Positions 46,001 through 53,985 of a DNA stretch of 64,000 nucleotides are shown here, in pieces (positions within the stretch are counted from its first letter, which is position 1; the number at the start of each line of letters is the position of its first letter). The DNA comes from Candidatus Aminicenantota bacterium (GTDB taxonomy: Bacteria > Acidobacteriota > Aminicenantia > Aminicenantales > Aminicenantaceae), in contig JAFGMO010000086.1 in the NCBI GenBank assembly GCA_016927475.1, forward strand, positions 1 through 64,000, in the 5' to 3' direction. Both the position numbers and the translations under genes were made by a program. Below the pieces are notes generated by a model. The model was not told the DNA's origin. It did no database searches and saw nothing but the letters and a program-made list of their open reading frames with translations.

Positions 46001-46131
46001 TTTTCAGGTCCGGAAGTGAGAGTTGCTTCAGCGTCATCAAGAGACGAGCCGCATTTACTGCAGAAAAAAGAGCCCTTCTCATTCAGAGTAAAACACTGTT
46101 TGCATTGAAGAAATTCCTGCTTACTCCCCAC
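43066..46131 (-). CDS. Zinc-ribbon Ser/Thr protein kinase with TPR repeats
   Basis: A 1021-aa membrane kinase starting at GTG 46131. A zinc ribbon (CKQC...CSKC, residues 10-27) precedes the kinase domain at about 62-330: Gly-loop IGRGGMGWVYKAE, Lys in VALKFIH, catalytic loop IIHTDFKPSNIMV, VMDFGLAR and the activation-end GTPMYMSPEQAEG. The loop has HTD where HRD is usual. One helix at about 345-365 (GLLFFLLIAAAILIYL) leads to an external region with at least ten TPR-like helical repeats (VDLDQEFANAYRM; AVDPNQGLAIANIAYCHMAL). Probably a protein-interaction-driven sensor. Confidence 0.92.
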   Translation of the reverse strand: MGSKQEFLQCKQCFTLNEKGSFFCSKCGSSLDDAEATLTSGPEKSEASYQKYRFSAGEIFDDRYRIIEEIGRGGMGWVYKAEDTKLNITVALKFIHPRYAAHPAFIDRFKKETLTARSISHENVIRIHDLGESDDIKYLSMEFIKGHSLDEVIRSAGRLSAAKTIEMTRQMCQALDAAHKKGIIHTDFKPSNIMVDNSGHVYVMDFGLARAIYTTESEQDKKRSGTPMYMSPEQAEGKKLDPRTDIYSLGTVIYEMVTGRTVFEGKSSREVMDKHIQETAAAPSKLFPQIPPFLENIIRRCLEKDPAKRFQSTAEILEVLEKHKPLSKTARFTRLLRRPAFAGLLFFLLIAAAILIYLTNRGPSSLVSKGIRKALAVVYLANNTGDPNLDYLKRSLPDLLISDLLQSRYIRVMSTDKIYTVLRDFNLLEAETYSTNELKKIAQACHADYILSGNFSGSSDSLQVNTFLHDIKNMEITGKETAAGTGGNGIFLIVDTLTREIKEDFNLSQDEIYQDIDQDVMEITTSSPEALRHFVTAKIFHNQGKYQESNTELEEAVNLDQEFANAYRMMSINCAYLGKYDEQDKWLAKAQSFLNRVSERDYYLIQGLVAVTVKETIAAYTKLLEIYPDDLETLGLLGSWYRGVEEWEKAREQFEKIIAVDPNQGLAIANIAYCHMALGEYEKARNLLLSKKDIFVEPTFYYIQLAMAYLCQRRFEETRKELENAHEAAPNDRTILELMGNSFQAMDDYPAAEKVYQKMAEGKDFLMRYMGLHWQFYLYLTQKNTTEMLKTIEQGLTFSQKYGFKPGLYNFNMMRTYQLLQENKLEQALESAGRTVERAMECGVSDYTIFSHHLRGLVYVRMGRIEDARHAAQRIEQEVEKNEIPKQMRHYHHLMGEIARSEDRPKEAIEYFEKACSLLDSEHTKADRHILYLDSLASAYLENGMVEKAATKYEKITKLTTGKLRFGDKLGQAFYRLGQIQWDKGNKSKAADHFEALLKTWNAAGSDIPPEIIAAMEKLGR

Positions 46132-46137
46132 GCCTAT

Positions 46138-46166
46138 AATATATAAACATGCTTTATTGAAGTCAA
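46138..46166 (-). promoter_or_regulatory. Sigma70-like promoter giving a leaderless kinase mRNA
   Basis: On the minus strand TTGACT (46166-46161, five of six), 17-base spacer, TATATT (46143-46138, five of six), then six bases (ATAGGC) and the GTG start at 46131. The expected transcription start coincides with the start codon. Confidence 0.6.
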
Positions 46167-46181
46167 TGCAGGAAATAATAG

Positions 46182-46664
46182 GCCGTTATCCTTCATTATT
46201 CGTACCGCTGTTTATTTTTCACATTATTTTAACCCATAATTCTCACATTAAATTGAAAACCCTGAAAACCCAGCTTGGCTGACTTATGTTATTGATAATA
46301 ATATATATATTATTTTTGCTTAGGGAGAGATTTTTATTAAAATTGATTTTTTTGCTCTTTTTTGGAGTTTAATAAATTTCATCTCTCTATAAAAGTATGC
46401 AATAGCCGTTCTTGTTTTACTCGTAATGCATCCTTTTTCTTAGTGAGAGATATCTTAAAATGGATTATTTTGCCCATAATTCAGTTTTAATGAAAACCTT
46501 CCAGAGGAGTGCGAATACTGTCTCTTTCTTTTCCAGTAATAGAAATCCCCTAAGCTGAAGCGACAGAGAAGCGACAACGTCGGCGCGTCCGGCAGGGCCG
46601 AGACGAATTCCTGGAGAAAGCGCTGGAGATAGCCAAGCACTGATAATCATCATTTCTTTTTCTT
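46182..46664. other. Long intergenic region between kinase genes, first part
   Basis: AT-rich and without a supported gene. A locally GC-rich patch at 46554-46643 has a short frame ending RRVRQGRDEFLEKALEIAKH, which resembles a TetR-type regulator N-terminus but stops at once. It is probably chance or a fragment. Confidence 0.4.
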
Positions 46665-46768
46665 TTCATTCAGAGTGAAACACTGTTTGCACTGATGAAA
46701 CTCTTGCTTATTTCCCACGGCTATTGCATATAAACACGCCACATTGAAGCAAACGCTGGAAATGATAG
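46665..46768 (-). pseudogene. Decayed duplicate of the 1021-aa kinase gene 5' end
   Basis: This segment aligns with 46077-46181 over about 100 bases and covers the promoter and the first 21 codons. The frame would read VGNKQEFHQCKQCFTLNE, matching the zinc-ribbon start of the kinase, then runs into Lys codons and TGA. Its -35 and -10 boxes are mutated (TTGCTT, TATGCA). No kinase body follows, so a partial duplication or a lost paralogue is indicated. Confidence 0.65.
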
Positions 46769-47026
46769 TCTGCGTGGAATCTTGAATGATATAGATTAAA
46801 AAACAGAATTGTTTGACTCCTCATGTTTTCCTTGATACATTTAGGGCAAGAGAACGGGGAATAGAATTTAGGATGAAGGTTTCACTCGTTTTTTCGCATT
46901 TTCGCTTCTCCTCGAATGTGATTCCAAATTTGTTTTTAAGTCTCTTAATTCAGTGCGGCCTTTTTTTAGCCTGCCTTTTTCACCATACGAATCGTGCAGG
47001 TTATATATAAAGAGGAGGGAAACAAC

Positions 47027-47323
47027 ATGTATGCCCGCTTAACAAGGATTCATGTCGATACGGCAGACGTGGATAGAACCGTAAAATTATATAAACAATA
47101 CGTGGTTCCTGCGGCCAAGTCGCAAAAAGGATTTTTAGGTATTTCGCTCATGGCGGATAAAAAATCAGGGAAGGGGATATCTCTTACTTTTTGGGAGAGT
47201 GAGGATGATGCCCTGGCCAACGAAGCGAATCAATATTACCAGGAGCAACTGGTTAAATTTATGAGTTTTTTCAAAACACCTCCTATTCGGGAAGGATACG
47301 AAATCCTTGTCAAGGAAGAGTAA
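47027..47323 (+). CDS. ABM-like dimeric alpha-beta barrel protein
   Basis: A 98-aa protein: YARLTRIHVDTADVDRTVKLY, then SQKGFLGISLMADKKSGKGISLTFWESEDDALA, the pattern of antibiotic-biosynthesis-monooxygenase-fold proteins. These are often small quinol or haem-related monooxygenases or are uncharacterised. GAGGAGG precedes ATG 47027, which decides the start over an upstream in-frame GTG at 46994. It lies 26 bases before a kinase gene. Confidence 0.75.
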   Translation: MYARLTRIHVDTADVDRTVKLYKQYVVPAAKSQKGFLGISLMADKKSGKGISLTFWESEDDALANEANQYYQEQLVKFMSFFKTPPIREGYEILVKEE

Positions 47324-47349
47324 AAAACCTCTCCGGCTGGGCTACAATT

Positions 47350-48558
47350 GTGAAGTGCCCTAAATGTCAGCAGAACAATCCTGATAATTTATGTTTTTGT
47401 GCGAACTGCGGGGAACAATTGGATATAGATCCCACCATTATTCAAAAAACTATTGAAAAAAAGATGGCCAAGCGTATGGTGATCGCCGGAAGGTATGAAG
47501 TGCTTGAACGGCTGGGAAGCGGCAGAATGGGTACGGTCTACCGGGTGCTGGACAAAAAATTCGATGAAGAGGTTGCCCTGAAACTCCTTCGCCCCGAGGT
47601 GGCTGGTGATGAAGACATGATCGAACGTCTTCGAAATGAACTAAAAACCGCCCGAAAGATAATCCATCCCAACGTCACACGTATGTATGAATTTGGAGAG
47701 GAGCAAGGAAGGTTTACCATCACCATGGAATATGTTCCCGGCGAAGATCTAAAAAGCTATATTCGACGGTCGAGGATTCTTCCCATACAAAAAGCCGTAG
47801 ATATCGCCTGCCAGATTTGCCGGGGGCTGATAGAAGCCCACCGTCTTAGAATAACTCACAATGATATTAAACCCCGGAACATCATGATCGATAATGAAGG
47901 AAATGCCAAGATTTTGGATTTTGGGATAGCCCCCTCGATCGGAAACAAGAAAGGTTTTGTGGATAAAGGAGGGGTTATCGGAACACCGGAATACCTATCT
48001 CCTGAACAGATTGAGGGAAAAGAGGCCGATCAAAGGTCGAATATATACTCCCTGGGTGCTGTTCTCTTCGAGATGGTTACGGGAAAGCCGCCTTTTGAGG
48101 GGGACACGGCTCTCAGCCCGGCCATAAAACAGAAACAATCGCCTCTTCAGAACCCAAGGGATTTGAACCGGGAAGTTCCTGAAGGGCTCAGCCGGTTGAT
48201 CTTAAAATGTTTGGAAAAAAGCAGAGATAAGAGGTATGCTTCGGTCAAAGAATTTTTGGCCGAACTGCAACCTTATTCCGGGTTCAAGATGCCGGCTGAG
48301 ATCCTTCTCAAATTAAAAGATGTTGGACGAAAAGCCCCTACGCGTCCTTTCCGTCTAAAGACGATTATTGTTATTATTATTTTTGGAGCTCTTTTTATAG
48401 CAGCCGCCTATTTTTTTGTCAGCCTAAAGTTGAAGACTCAAAGATTAAATCCCGCTGTTAAAACAGGGATCGGGCAGGCATCGATAGCCAGTTCAAAAGG
48501 CGATCTGACAGAGAATAAGCTCTATCAGCCGTTCGAAGGACAAAGTCAACGGCGTTAA
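47350..48558 (+). CDS. Zinc-ribbon Ser/Thr protein kinase, membrane-anchored
   Basis: A 402-aa kinase from GTG 47350. Zinc ribbon CPKC...CANC (residues 3-20); kinase domain about 46-310 with GSGRMGTVYRV, Lys in VALKLLR, catalytic loop ITHNDIKPRNIMI, LDFGIAP and GTPEYLSPEQIEG. The HRD Arg is Asn (HND). A helix at about 337-357 (TIIVIIIFGALFIAAAYFFV) anchors it, with only about 45 residues outside. Related to the 1021-aa kinase in domain layout but lacking TPRs. It may share a transcript with the ABM-like gene. Confidence 0.92.
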   Translation: MKCPKCQQNNPDNLCFCANCGEQLDIDPTIIQKTIEKKMAKRMVIAGRYEVLERLGSGRMGTVYRVLDKKFDEEVALKLLRPEVAGDEDMIERLRNELKTARKIIHPNVTRMYEFGEEQGRFTITMEYVPGEDLKSYIRRSRILPIQKAVDIACQICRGLIEAHRLRITHNDIKPRNIMIDNEGNAKILDFGIAPSIGNKKGFVDKGGVIGTPEYLSPEQIEGKEADQRSNIYSLGAVLFEMVTGKPPFEGDTALSPAIKQKQSPLQNPRDLNREVPEGLSRLILKCLEKSRDKRYASVKEFLAELQPYSGFKMPAEILLKLKDVGRKAPTRPFRLKTIIVIIIFGALFIAAAYFFVSLKLKTQRLNPAVKTGIGQASIASSKGDLTENKLYQPFEGQSQRR

Positions 48559-48598
48559 TGTATTACTCCAGAAATCCTTAGTATTGATAAAAGAGATA

Positions 48599-48769
48599 TC
48601 AGGCCTTTTCGAGATTTTTGAGAAAAAATCCTAATAAAGAGATGCTGATAGCGGCCAGAACGACAAAAATCACGCTGATGGAGGCATCCTCGGAAATATT
48701 TTTCACCTTAAGCATGACCACCATGGCGGCAAGGGCGATGGCCAAATCGATGACATGGACCGGATTCAG
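48599..48769 (-). CDS. Small two-helix membrane protein (56 aa), CTG start
   Basis: A frame with two hydrophobic helices (VHVIDLAIALAAMVVML and ISVIFVVLAAISISLLGFFL), a polar loop (KVKNISEDAS) and a basic tail KNLEKA. There is no ATG at the expected position; CTG at 48769 has AAGGGA about 9 bases upstream. Codon choice and hydrophobicity look genuine, but no family is recognised. It sits between convergent kinase and exported-protein genes. Confidence 0.4.
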   Translation of the reverse strand: MNPVHVIDLAIALAAMVVMLKVKNISEDASISVIFVVLAAISISLLGFFLKNLEKA

Positions 48770-48899
48770 TGGAAAAATCCCTTATCCATTATTCTATAGA
48801 AGCCGATCCAAAATCTCGAAATCTTCGAAAAATGATCTGGAAATTCGCTTTGCTTAAAGAGATGTCTCAGCTGAACGGTTAAGATCAAAACTATTTCTG

Positions 48900-51800
48900 T
48901 CAGGCTTTCTTTTTCCTTCTCAAGACCAACAACACGCCGCCCGTCAATAATATCACGATGAGAGCAGTAAAAAGGACAATGGTGCCTATGCTGATGGCTC
49001 CCTTTTTTTCAGACGGGCTGGGAGCGGCGACATCTTCTGACACACCAGCCGGAATGCTTGTATCTATATTAAAAGTCCAATCCAAAATTCTTGTATTCCC
49101 GTCGTTATCCTCAACTGAGAAAGAGGCCTTATGCTTTCCATCCGACATGGGGTTGTCGGGTTTGTACCAGACGATTGTGGAAGTTTTGGTGACTTTCTCC
49201 GTTACGTCCACACCGTCTATTAAAAATTTCACGGACTCAAAATTGATGCCGGATTCTTGATCAGCCAGACCGACGCTGATGATGGGCAAGGTATTCCCTG
49301 TAGGCTGGTCAGGCGCTGGCTGCGGTTCATTCGTCTCTGGGGGAACGGTGTCCCCTCCGGGTATAATCAAGGTGATTTCGGCTGTGTTGTTGCCATAGTC
49401 GGCTTCCTCAAAGGTTTTGTCGGGATTGACCTGGACACTCAGCCTGTGCTCCCCGGGCGAAGCTTTCCATGGAAACCGGACTGCGGCGTTTGTCACGATG
49501 GCAGGGATATGTTCTCTCCCAGCCTCGGCATCGTTATCCATAAAGACCACTTCGACGTTCTCAAGCCGCGGCACACCGGCATTGTAGATAACGGCCTCAA
49601 GGGTAATGTTTTCTGCGGGAGAAGGTGTGGGATTTGAGAGAATGAGGCTGTTTGTAAAAACGGCCCCGTCCGCTGACTCCCAATTGAGGTGTTTGATGGT
49701 TCTGACGATTTCATCCGCCTCGTTTTGACTGGAAGCGATCACCGGGACTTCCAGAGACGTCAGCCTGTAAAGGAGCTTCATACCGCTGCTGAGGAGATAA
49801 TGTCCGCCGTTAAGATGTGTTGTTCTCAGTGAAATGGTATTGCTTGATGCTTCATTGTCTCCGAAATGCAAATAATCGGGATTGACATCGAAGGTATATT
49901 GGCCTTCCGGTATGGTGTCGGTCAACCGGCCCACCAAATTTTGATTGACAAGGATGTCGATGGAATGTTCCCTGTATGTATGCCGCGGCCAGGGCAAACT
50001 AAAATCGAGAATCAGTTTTGCCTCCGCCAGGTTGGGGATGCCGTCGATATGACTCCTGCGGGGAAGCTCAAATTCTTCAAGGTTGATGTTTTGTTCTTTG
50101 ACCAAGGCTTTAAATCCCTTTTTCACGGAGCGGATATCCTCGCTTTCTTTTGATGCGATATCAAGATGTCCCCTTCGTACTTCGATGACGGTGTTGTCTT
50201 CGCTGACACTGATCCTGAAGGCGGCGTCGATATTCCTGAATGCATCGGCGCCTTTAAACCGGATTTCAGCCTGCGGCGTATGGGCTAAAAAATCGCCGGC
50301 CGTTATATGCCACAAGGAACTTCCTTGGTAAATATCCACCTCTTGGAAGAATTCCGGATTGTCCCGGCTCTGAAGGATCTTCAAATGTCCTGATTCTCCC
50401 ATTTCAGCCCATGATCCCCCCCAGGCCATCAATGTCCTGCTGTCCTGTCCCGTCCTGATCTCTCCCGATTTGATAGTCTTTGGTTCCAGCGGTTCCCAGC
50501 CGGACCCGCTTCTGAAATCCACGTCGCCGTCCGGAATCAAAAAGATGGGATCGTCCTCTAATTGCCTCATTTCCAGGTCATGCTGGCGCATTTTCCAGTC
50601 GTTCCATATTTTTTCATAATAAGAGGCTTTGTCCCAATCGGCATCCTTCATGGCCTCTGTCATTTTGAGGCGGGTATAGGCAACCATAGCCGCACAGGTG
50701 TTGACATCTGCGGTTTTGATGAGGCTTATCCCGATACCGGTCAAGCTGGTGGGATCAGGGTCCGTGGCGATACCTTCTGCAATGGTGACTAAGATGGTTT
50801 TGATCTGTTCTTCGGTCAGATCTTCAGCGCTGATTTCACCGCCGTTATTTAAAATTTCGTCGACCTCAGGGTCATTGGTGCAGTACTCGGTATCCCCATC
50901 CCGCTCGACGGTTGCGCTGATAACGGGGCTGGGCGGGTCGCCGTAATAAATATCTGCGCCTTCGGGCATGGTGAAGGTTACCGGTAGTTCCTTGACGGTT
51001 CCGCCTCCTGCGGCAAAGATTTTACCGCTCAGCTTCCCGCCTGGTGCATGCTCTGAGAATTTTCCGAGAATCGGCGCCGCCTGGAACTCCATCACGCGGT
51101 TTTTTCTCAGGTTTGTGTGGCGTATGGAGGGAGAAAAACAGACGACCGGTTTCAGGTTATCGTCCGGCTCGATGGTGAAATCCGTAACGGCATCCCCCAG
51201 GTTGACGATTTTGATGGTTTTAGCCAGCGTGTGGGGATCACTTCCGGTTTCCTCCAGTGTGTATTTGATTTTAGGGAAGCATACATGAAGGTTCAGGCCG
51301 GCATAATCCTGGATGTCTTCATCCCCCTTGCTGCTGAGGTGAAGCAGGAGGCTGTAATCTTCTGAGGCGGCATCCTGGGAATGGACTGCGAGTGAAACAT
51401 GTTTTATCTCTTTCGGCCTGAGTGCGATGGTTTGATCCATCGATCCTGCCCCGACAAATCCGACCGCAAGGTCTTCCGGTGGAAAAGAAACGCTGAGTAA
51501 AAGTTCACGGGGTTCTCCGGCCATATTTTTGACCGCAATACTGACTTGCTGGTCATAATCCCGCTGAATATCAAATGAATAAGATCGTTTGTCGAAGATA
51601 ATGCCGCTGTCGATAAAAATTTTTCTGATGTCACTGGTTATGGTTTTCCGTCCAAACTGAGTCCTGACGTAATATTGATAAGCTGTATCGGGTCTGAGAT
51701 TTTTTGTCAAAATCTTGTGGGACTTTCCGTCATCTCCTTTTAAAACCGTGTAATCCGTTTCATCTTCCGCCTTGAGGAATAATTCGCCTTTTCCTTTGGA

Positions 51801-52871
51801 GGTGGTTTTCCAGGAAAAGAGAACGTCTCCTGATCCTAGGCGGGCATTGTTCTGCGGAGAAAGATGACGGATTTGAGGTTCTTGGAGGACGGCAACTTGT
51901 TTTGCGGCCTCCCGTGTTATCCCCGTCTTGTTGGACGTTGCCTGGACAATCACTCTATATGTATGGCCGGCCGCATCCTCCGGAACAGTGACCTTGAGGG
52001 GTATTTCCGCTTCCTCTCCGGCCAGCAATTTGTGCGAGGTGTCCAGAGATATCAAGGAGGAATCAAGTCCTGAGGCATCCAATGTAAATGTATCTGAAAT
52101 TTTTTGCCTGTTTCTTAGACGGATCATACAGGTTGCGGTCTCTCCCGCCGCCACTTCAGTTGCGGTTGAGGGAATATTGATGAAAAAATCAGATGCGATC
52201 ATATCCGGTTTACCCCGGACTATAACATTGTCCCAGGCTTGATTATCTTGCAGGTAGAGATAGAGCCCCGCTTTTCCCGAGGGAAATCCCGGGTTTTCCA
52301 TAACCGTTTTTATTTCTCCGTTGATAAAGGCCATGAATTTATTGCCTTGGACATCAACTTTGACGTGCAGGTTTTCTCCCGGTTGATGTCCCAGGATTTC
52401 CTTTCCAAATTCAGCGCCCCATCCCCTGTTTTTTCTTAACTTCCAGTAAATGTCATTGTGGGAGGGCCGGATAACCAAGACCACGCAGTTGTTGTGATCC
52501 TGGGCCCGGCATAATATGCCGCCGTCTTTGCTGTTAATAAAATCAGCTTCGATACTGTAATCTTTCCAGTCCGGATTGCCCACTGTGGAAAACCGGTAGC
52601 TTCCTTTGAGAGCTTTGTAAAGCCCGTCCTCGATAAACCATTCCCCGGCCTCATTGCCGAAGTCCGGAGCCGTGCCGTCGTCAAAGTTTTCTTCGAATAT
52701 TAGGGCGGAATTTCCGGAGGTTTCCTTTACAGGAGAATTTTGGGGCAAAGCTTCGGATAGATTTCTTCCGGACCGGGCACTTCCCGTAATGGATGTAAAG
52801 CCCAAAACGAATACAAGCAATATACCCAAGGCTGGGATTAGAAGCACAGACGGATTAAGGTTTTTCTTCAT
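48900..52871 (-). CDS. Large exported FecR/CARDB multidomain protein
   Basis: A 1323-aa protein with a signal peptide (about 1-30) and a C-terminal helix plus RRKKK stop-transfer (about 1295-1323), so anchored with most of it outside. Domains seen: a laminin-G/DUF1080-like sandwich (55-215), a CARDB-like module (225-330, FFINIPSTATEVAAGET), a fibronectin-III-like module (335-420), further beta modules to about 640, a helical stretch (660-770), a FecR-like domain (790-950), a PEGA-like segment near 990 (INQNLVGRLTDTIPEGQYTF), a CARDB domain (about 1085-1190, GNNTAEITL) and a final Ig-like domain. Probably a surface or cell-envelope scaffold; the ligand is unknown. Confidence 0.8.
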   Translation of the reverse strand: MKKNLNPSVLLIPALGILLVFVLGFTSITGSARSGRNLSEALPQNSPVKETSGNSALIFEENFDDGTAPDFGNEAGEWFIEDGLYKALKGSYRFSTVGNPDWKDYSIEADFINSKDGGILCRAQDHNNCVVLVIRPSHNDIYWKLRKNRGWGAEFGKEILGHQPGENLHVKVDVQGNKFMAFINGEIKTVMENPGFPSGKAGLYLYLQDNQAWDNVIVRGKPDMIASDFFINIPSTATEVAAGETATCMIRLRNRQKISDTFTLDASGLDSSLISLDTSHKLLAGEEAEIPLKVTVPEDAAGHTYRVIVQATSNKTGITREAAKQVAVLQEPQIRHLSPQNNARLGSGDVLFSWKTTSKGKGELFLKAEDETDYTVLKGDDGKSHKILTKNLRPDTAYQYYVRTQFGRKTITSDIRKIFIDSGIIFDKRSYSFDIQRDYDQQVSIAVKNMAGEPRELLLSVSFPPEDLAVGFVGAGSMDQTIALRPKEIKHVSLAVHSQDAASEDYSLLLHLSSKGDEDIQDYAGLNLHVCFPKIKYTLEETGSDPHTLAKTIKIVNLGDAVTDFTIEPDDNLKPVVCFSPSIRHTNLRKNRVMEFQAAPILGKFSEHAPGGKLSGKIFAAGGGTVKELPVTFTMPEGADIYYGDPPSPVISATVERDGDTEYCTNDPEVDEILNNGGEISAEDLTEEQIKTILVTIAEGIATDPDPTSLTGIGISLIKTADVNTCAAMVAYTRLKMTEAMKDADWDKASYYEKIWNDWKMRQHDLEMRQLEDDPIFLIPDGDVDFRSGSGWEPLEPKTIKSGEIRTGQDSRTLMAWGGSWAEMGESGHLKILQSRDNPEFFQEVDIYQGSSLWHITAGDFLAHTPQAEIRFKGADAFRNIDAAFRISVSEDNTVIEVRRGHLDIASKESEDIRSVKKGFKALVKEQNINLEEFELPRRSHIDGIPNLAEAKLILDFSLPWPRHTYREHSIDILVNQNLVGRLTDTIPEGQYTFDVNPDYLHFGDNEASSNTISLRTTHLNGGHYLLSSGMKLLYRLTSLEVPVIASSQNEADEIVRTIKHLNWESADGAVFTNSLILSNPTPSPAENITLEAVIYNAGVPRLENVEVVFMDNDAEAGREHIPAIVTNAAVRFPWKASPGEHRLSVQVNPDKTFEEADYGNNTAEITLIIPGGDTVPPETNEPQPAPDQPTGNTLPIISVGLADQESGINFESVKFLIDGVDVTEKVTKTSTIVWYKPDNPMSDGKHKASFSVEDNDGNTRILDWTFNIDTSIPAGVSEDVAAPSPSEKKGAISIGTIVLFTALIVILLTGGVLLVLRRKKKA

Positions 52872-53294
52872 AAAATACGCCTCCTTTTAATCCATTCATA
52901 TTTTTGGTCACTTCCTCTTTGGTCTCGTAACACCTCCCTCATCTCTTTCCTTCGTTTCGCTGTAAAAATGTGAGGATAAAATAGCACACCAGGGATGGAA
53001 TGGTCAAAGATTCAAAAAATAGAGCTATGCAAGTGTGCCCTCAACTTGGTTTAAGGATCGTAAAGATGTATGGGACAGTTGATGATATTTTTCTGTTAGA
53101 ATCAAATTTTCAAGCCAAAAATCCATTCTAAGTATAATACTCCAGGGAACAAAATTTTTATCTTGTTTATTTATAAAGATATATCTCAGCCAATCCGGTA
53201 TGCTTTCGGTATGCTTTATGCTTTTATGAGAGAGGAGCCGTGAGGGGAGCGTCATATTGATGAAGGCCGGAATAAAGAGATGATGTGCCTGAGC
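52872..53294. other. Intergenic region without a supported gene
   Basis: A GGAGG-type site for the exported protein lies at the left edge. A minus-strand frame covers much of it, but it runs through the toxin-antitoxin promoter and lacks a ribosome site, so I do not call it. Confidence 0.4.
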
Positions 53295-53333
53295 TTGACA
53301 ACACACAAAATATGTGTATAATATGTGTATAAT
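53295..53333 (+). promoter_or_regulatory. Consensus promoter with tandem 11-bp repeats before the toxin-antitoxin genes
   Basis: TTGACA (53295-53300), 16-base spacer, TATAAT (53317-53322): both hexamers perfect. ATATGTGTATA occurs twice in tandem (53310-53320, 53321-53331), covering the -10 box and creating a second TATAAT at 53328-53333. The repeat is a likely operator for autoregulation by the RHH antitoxin. Confidence 0.75.
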
Positions 53334-53355
53334 CAGATGTTCGCGGGAGGAAAAC

Positions 53356-53580
53356 ATGCAGGTTAGGCACAATATTACTCTGGATGAGGAGATATCCCAA
53401 GAACTGGCAGCTTTAGCCAAAGAACTGGGGGAGAAAAAAAGTTATATTATAGAGAAGGCTCTTACTGCCTATTTTGATCTTCTTGATTTGAAGCTGGCAA
53501 AAAAAAGGCTTCAAGATTTGGAGAGTGGGCAGGATAAAGTGATCGATGCGGATGAGGTTTGGAAAATTCTGGACTTATAG
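53356..53580 (+). CDS. Ribbon-helix-helix antitoxin
   Basis: A 74-aa protein. The N-terminal VRHNITLDEEISQELAALAK with KKSYIIEKAL is an RHH (CopG/RelB-type) DNA-binding fold; the C-terminus (LESGQDKVIDADEVWKILDL) is the usual toxin-binding tail. GGAGG stands before ATG 53356. Two bases separate its stop from the toxin start. Confidence 0.88.
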   Translation: MQVRHNITLDEEISQELAALAKELGEKKSYIIEKALTAYFDLLDLKLAKKRLQDLESGQDKVIDADEVWKILDL

Positions 53581-53582
53581 GG

Positions 53583-53861
53583 ATGTACAAACTGAAGTTC
53601 TTGGGAAAAGCGCTCGATGATTTGAAGCGGATCGATAGGGCCCAACAGAAAATCATTAAAGCAAAATTGATGATGCTTGCCAAAAATCCGGAAGCGCTCA
53701 AAAATAATATAAAAAGGATAGGAAGAGCGGAGGATCATCTGTATAGGTTAAGAACAGGAAATTACAGAGTGATTTTCAAAAAAGACAAAGATCAATTTGT
53801 CATTATTATAGTCAGAATCGGTCACAGGAAAGAAATCTACGTGAAAGTAAATATGCCCTAA
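53583..53861 (+). CDS. RelE/ParE-superfamily toxin
   Basis: A 92-aa protein: YKLKFLGKALDDLKRIDR, HLYRLRTGNYRVIFKKDKDQFVIIIVRIGHRKEIY. The YRLRTGNYRVIF and HRKEIY blocks are characteristic of RelE/ParE toxins with an intact C-terminal basic cluster. It acts as an mRNA interferase or gyrase inhibitor depending on subfamily; the GHRKEIY end favours RelE-type. It forms an operon with the antitoxin. Confidence 0.9.
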   Translation: MYKLKFLGKALDDLKRIDRAQQKIIKAKLMMLAKNPEALKNNIKRIGRAEDHLYRLRTGNYRVIFKKDKDQFVIIIVRIGHRKEIYVKVNMP

Positions 53862-53985
53862 GACTTCATCCGTCAGACAAGCTGCCAAATCCCTATATCT
53901 GTTTGGGGCCGGCTGCCAAACCGGTCTGCAGGTCAACTTTATGGGGGGGAAGTGCGTATCTTTTATCCAGGAACAGGAAAGGCCT

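Noticed and set aside
46554-46643. TetR-like N-terminus fragment
   Set aside because: Only about 29 codons between stops, so resemblance may be chance.
53025-53350. Minus-strand frame left of the toxin-antitoxin genes
   Set aside because: It overlaps the consensus promoter and the antitoxin region, has no ribosome site and no recognised motif.
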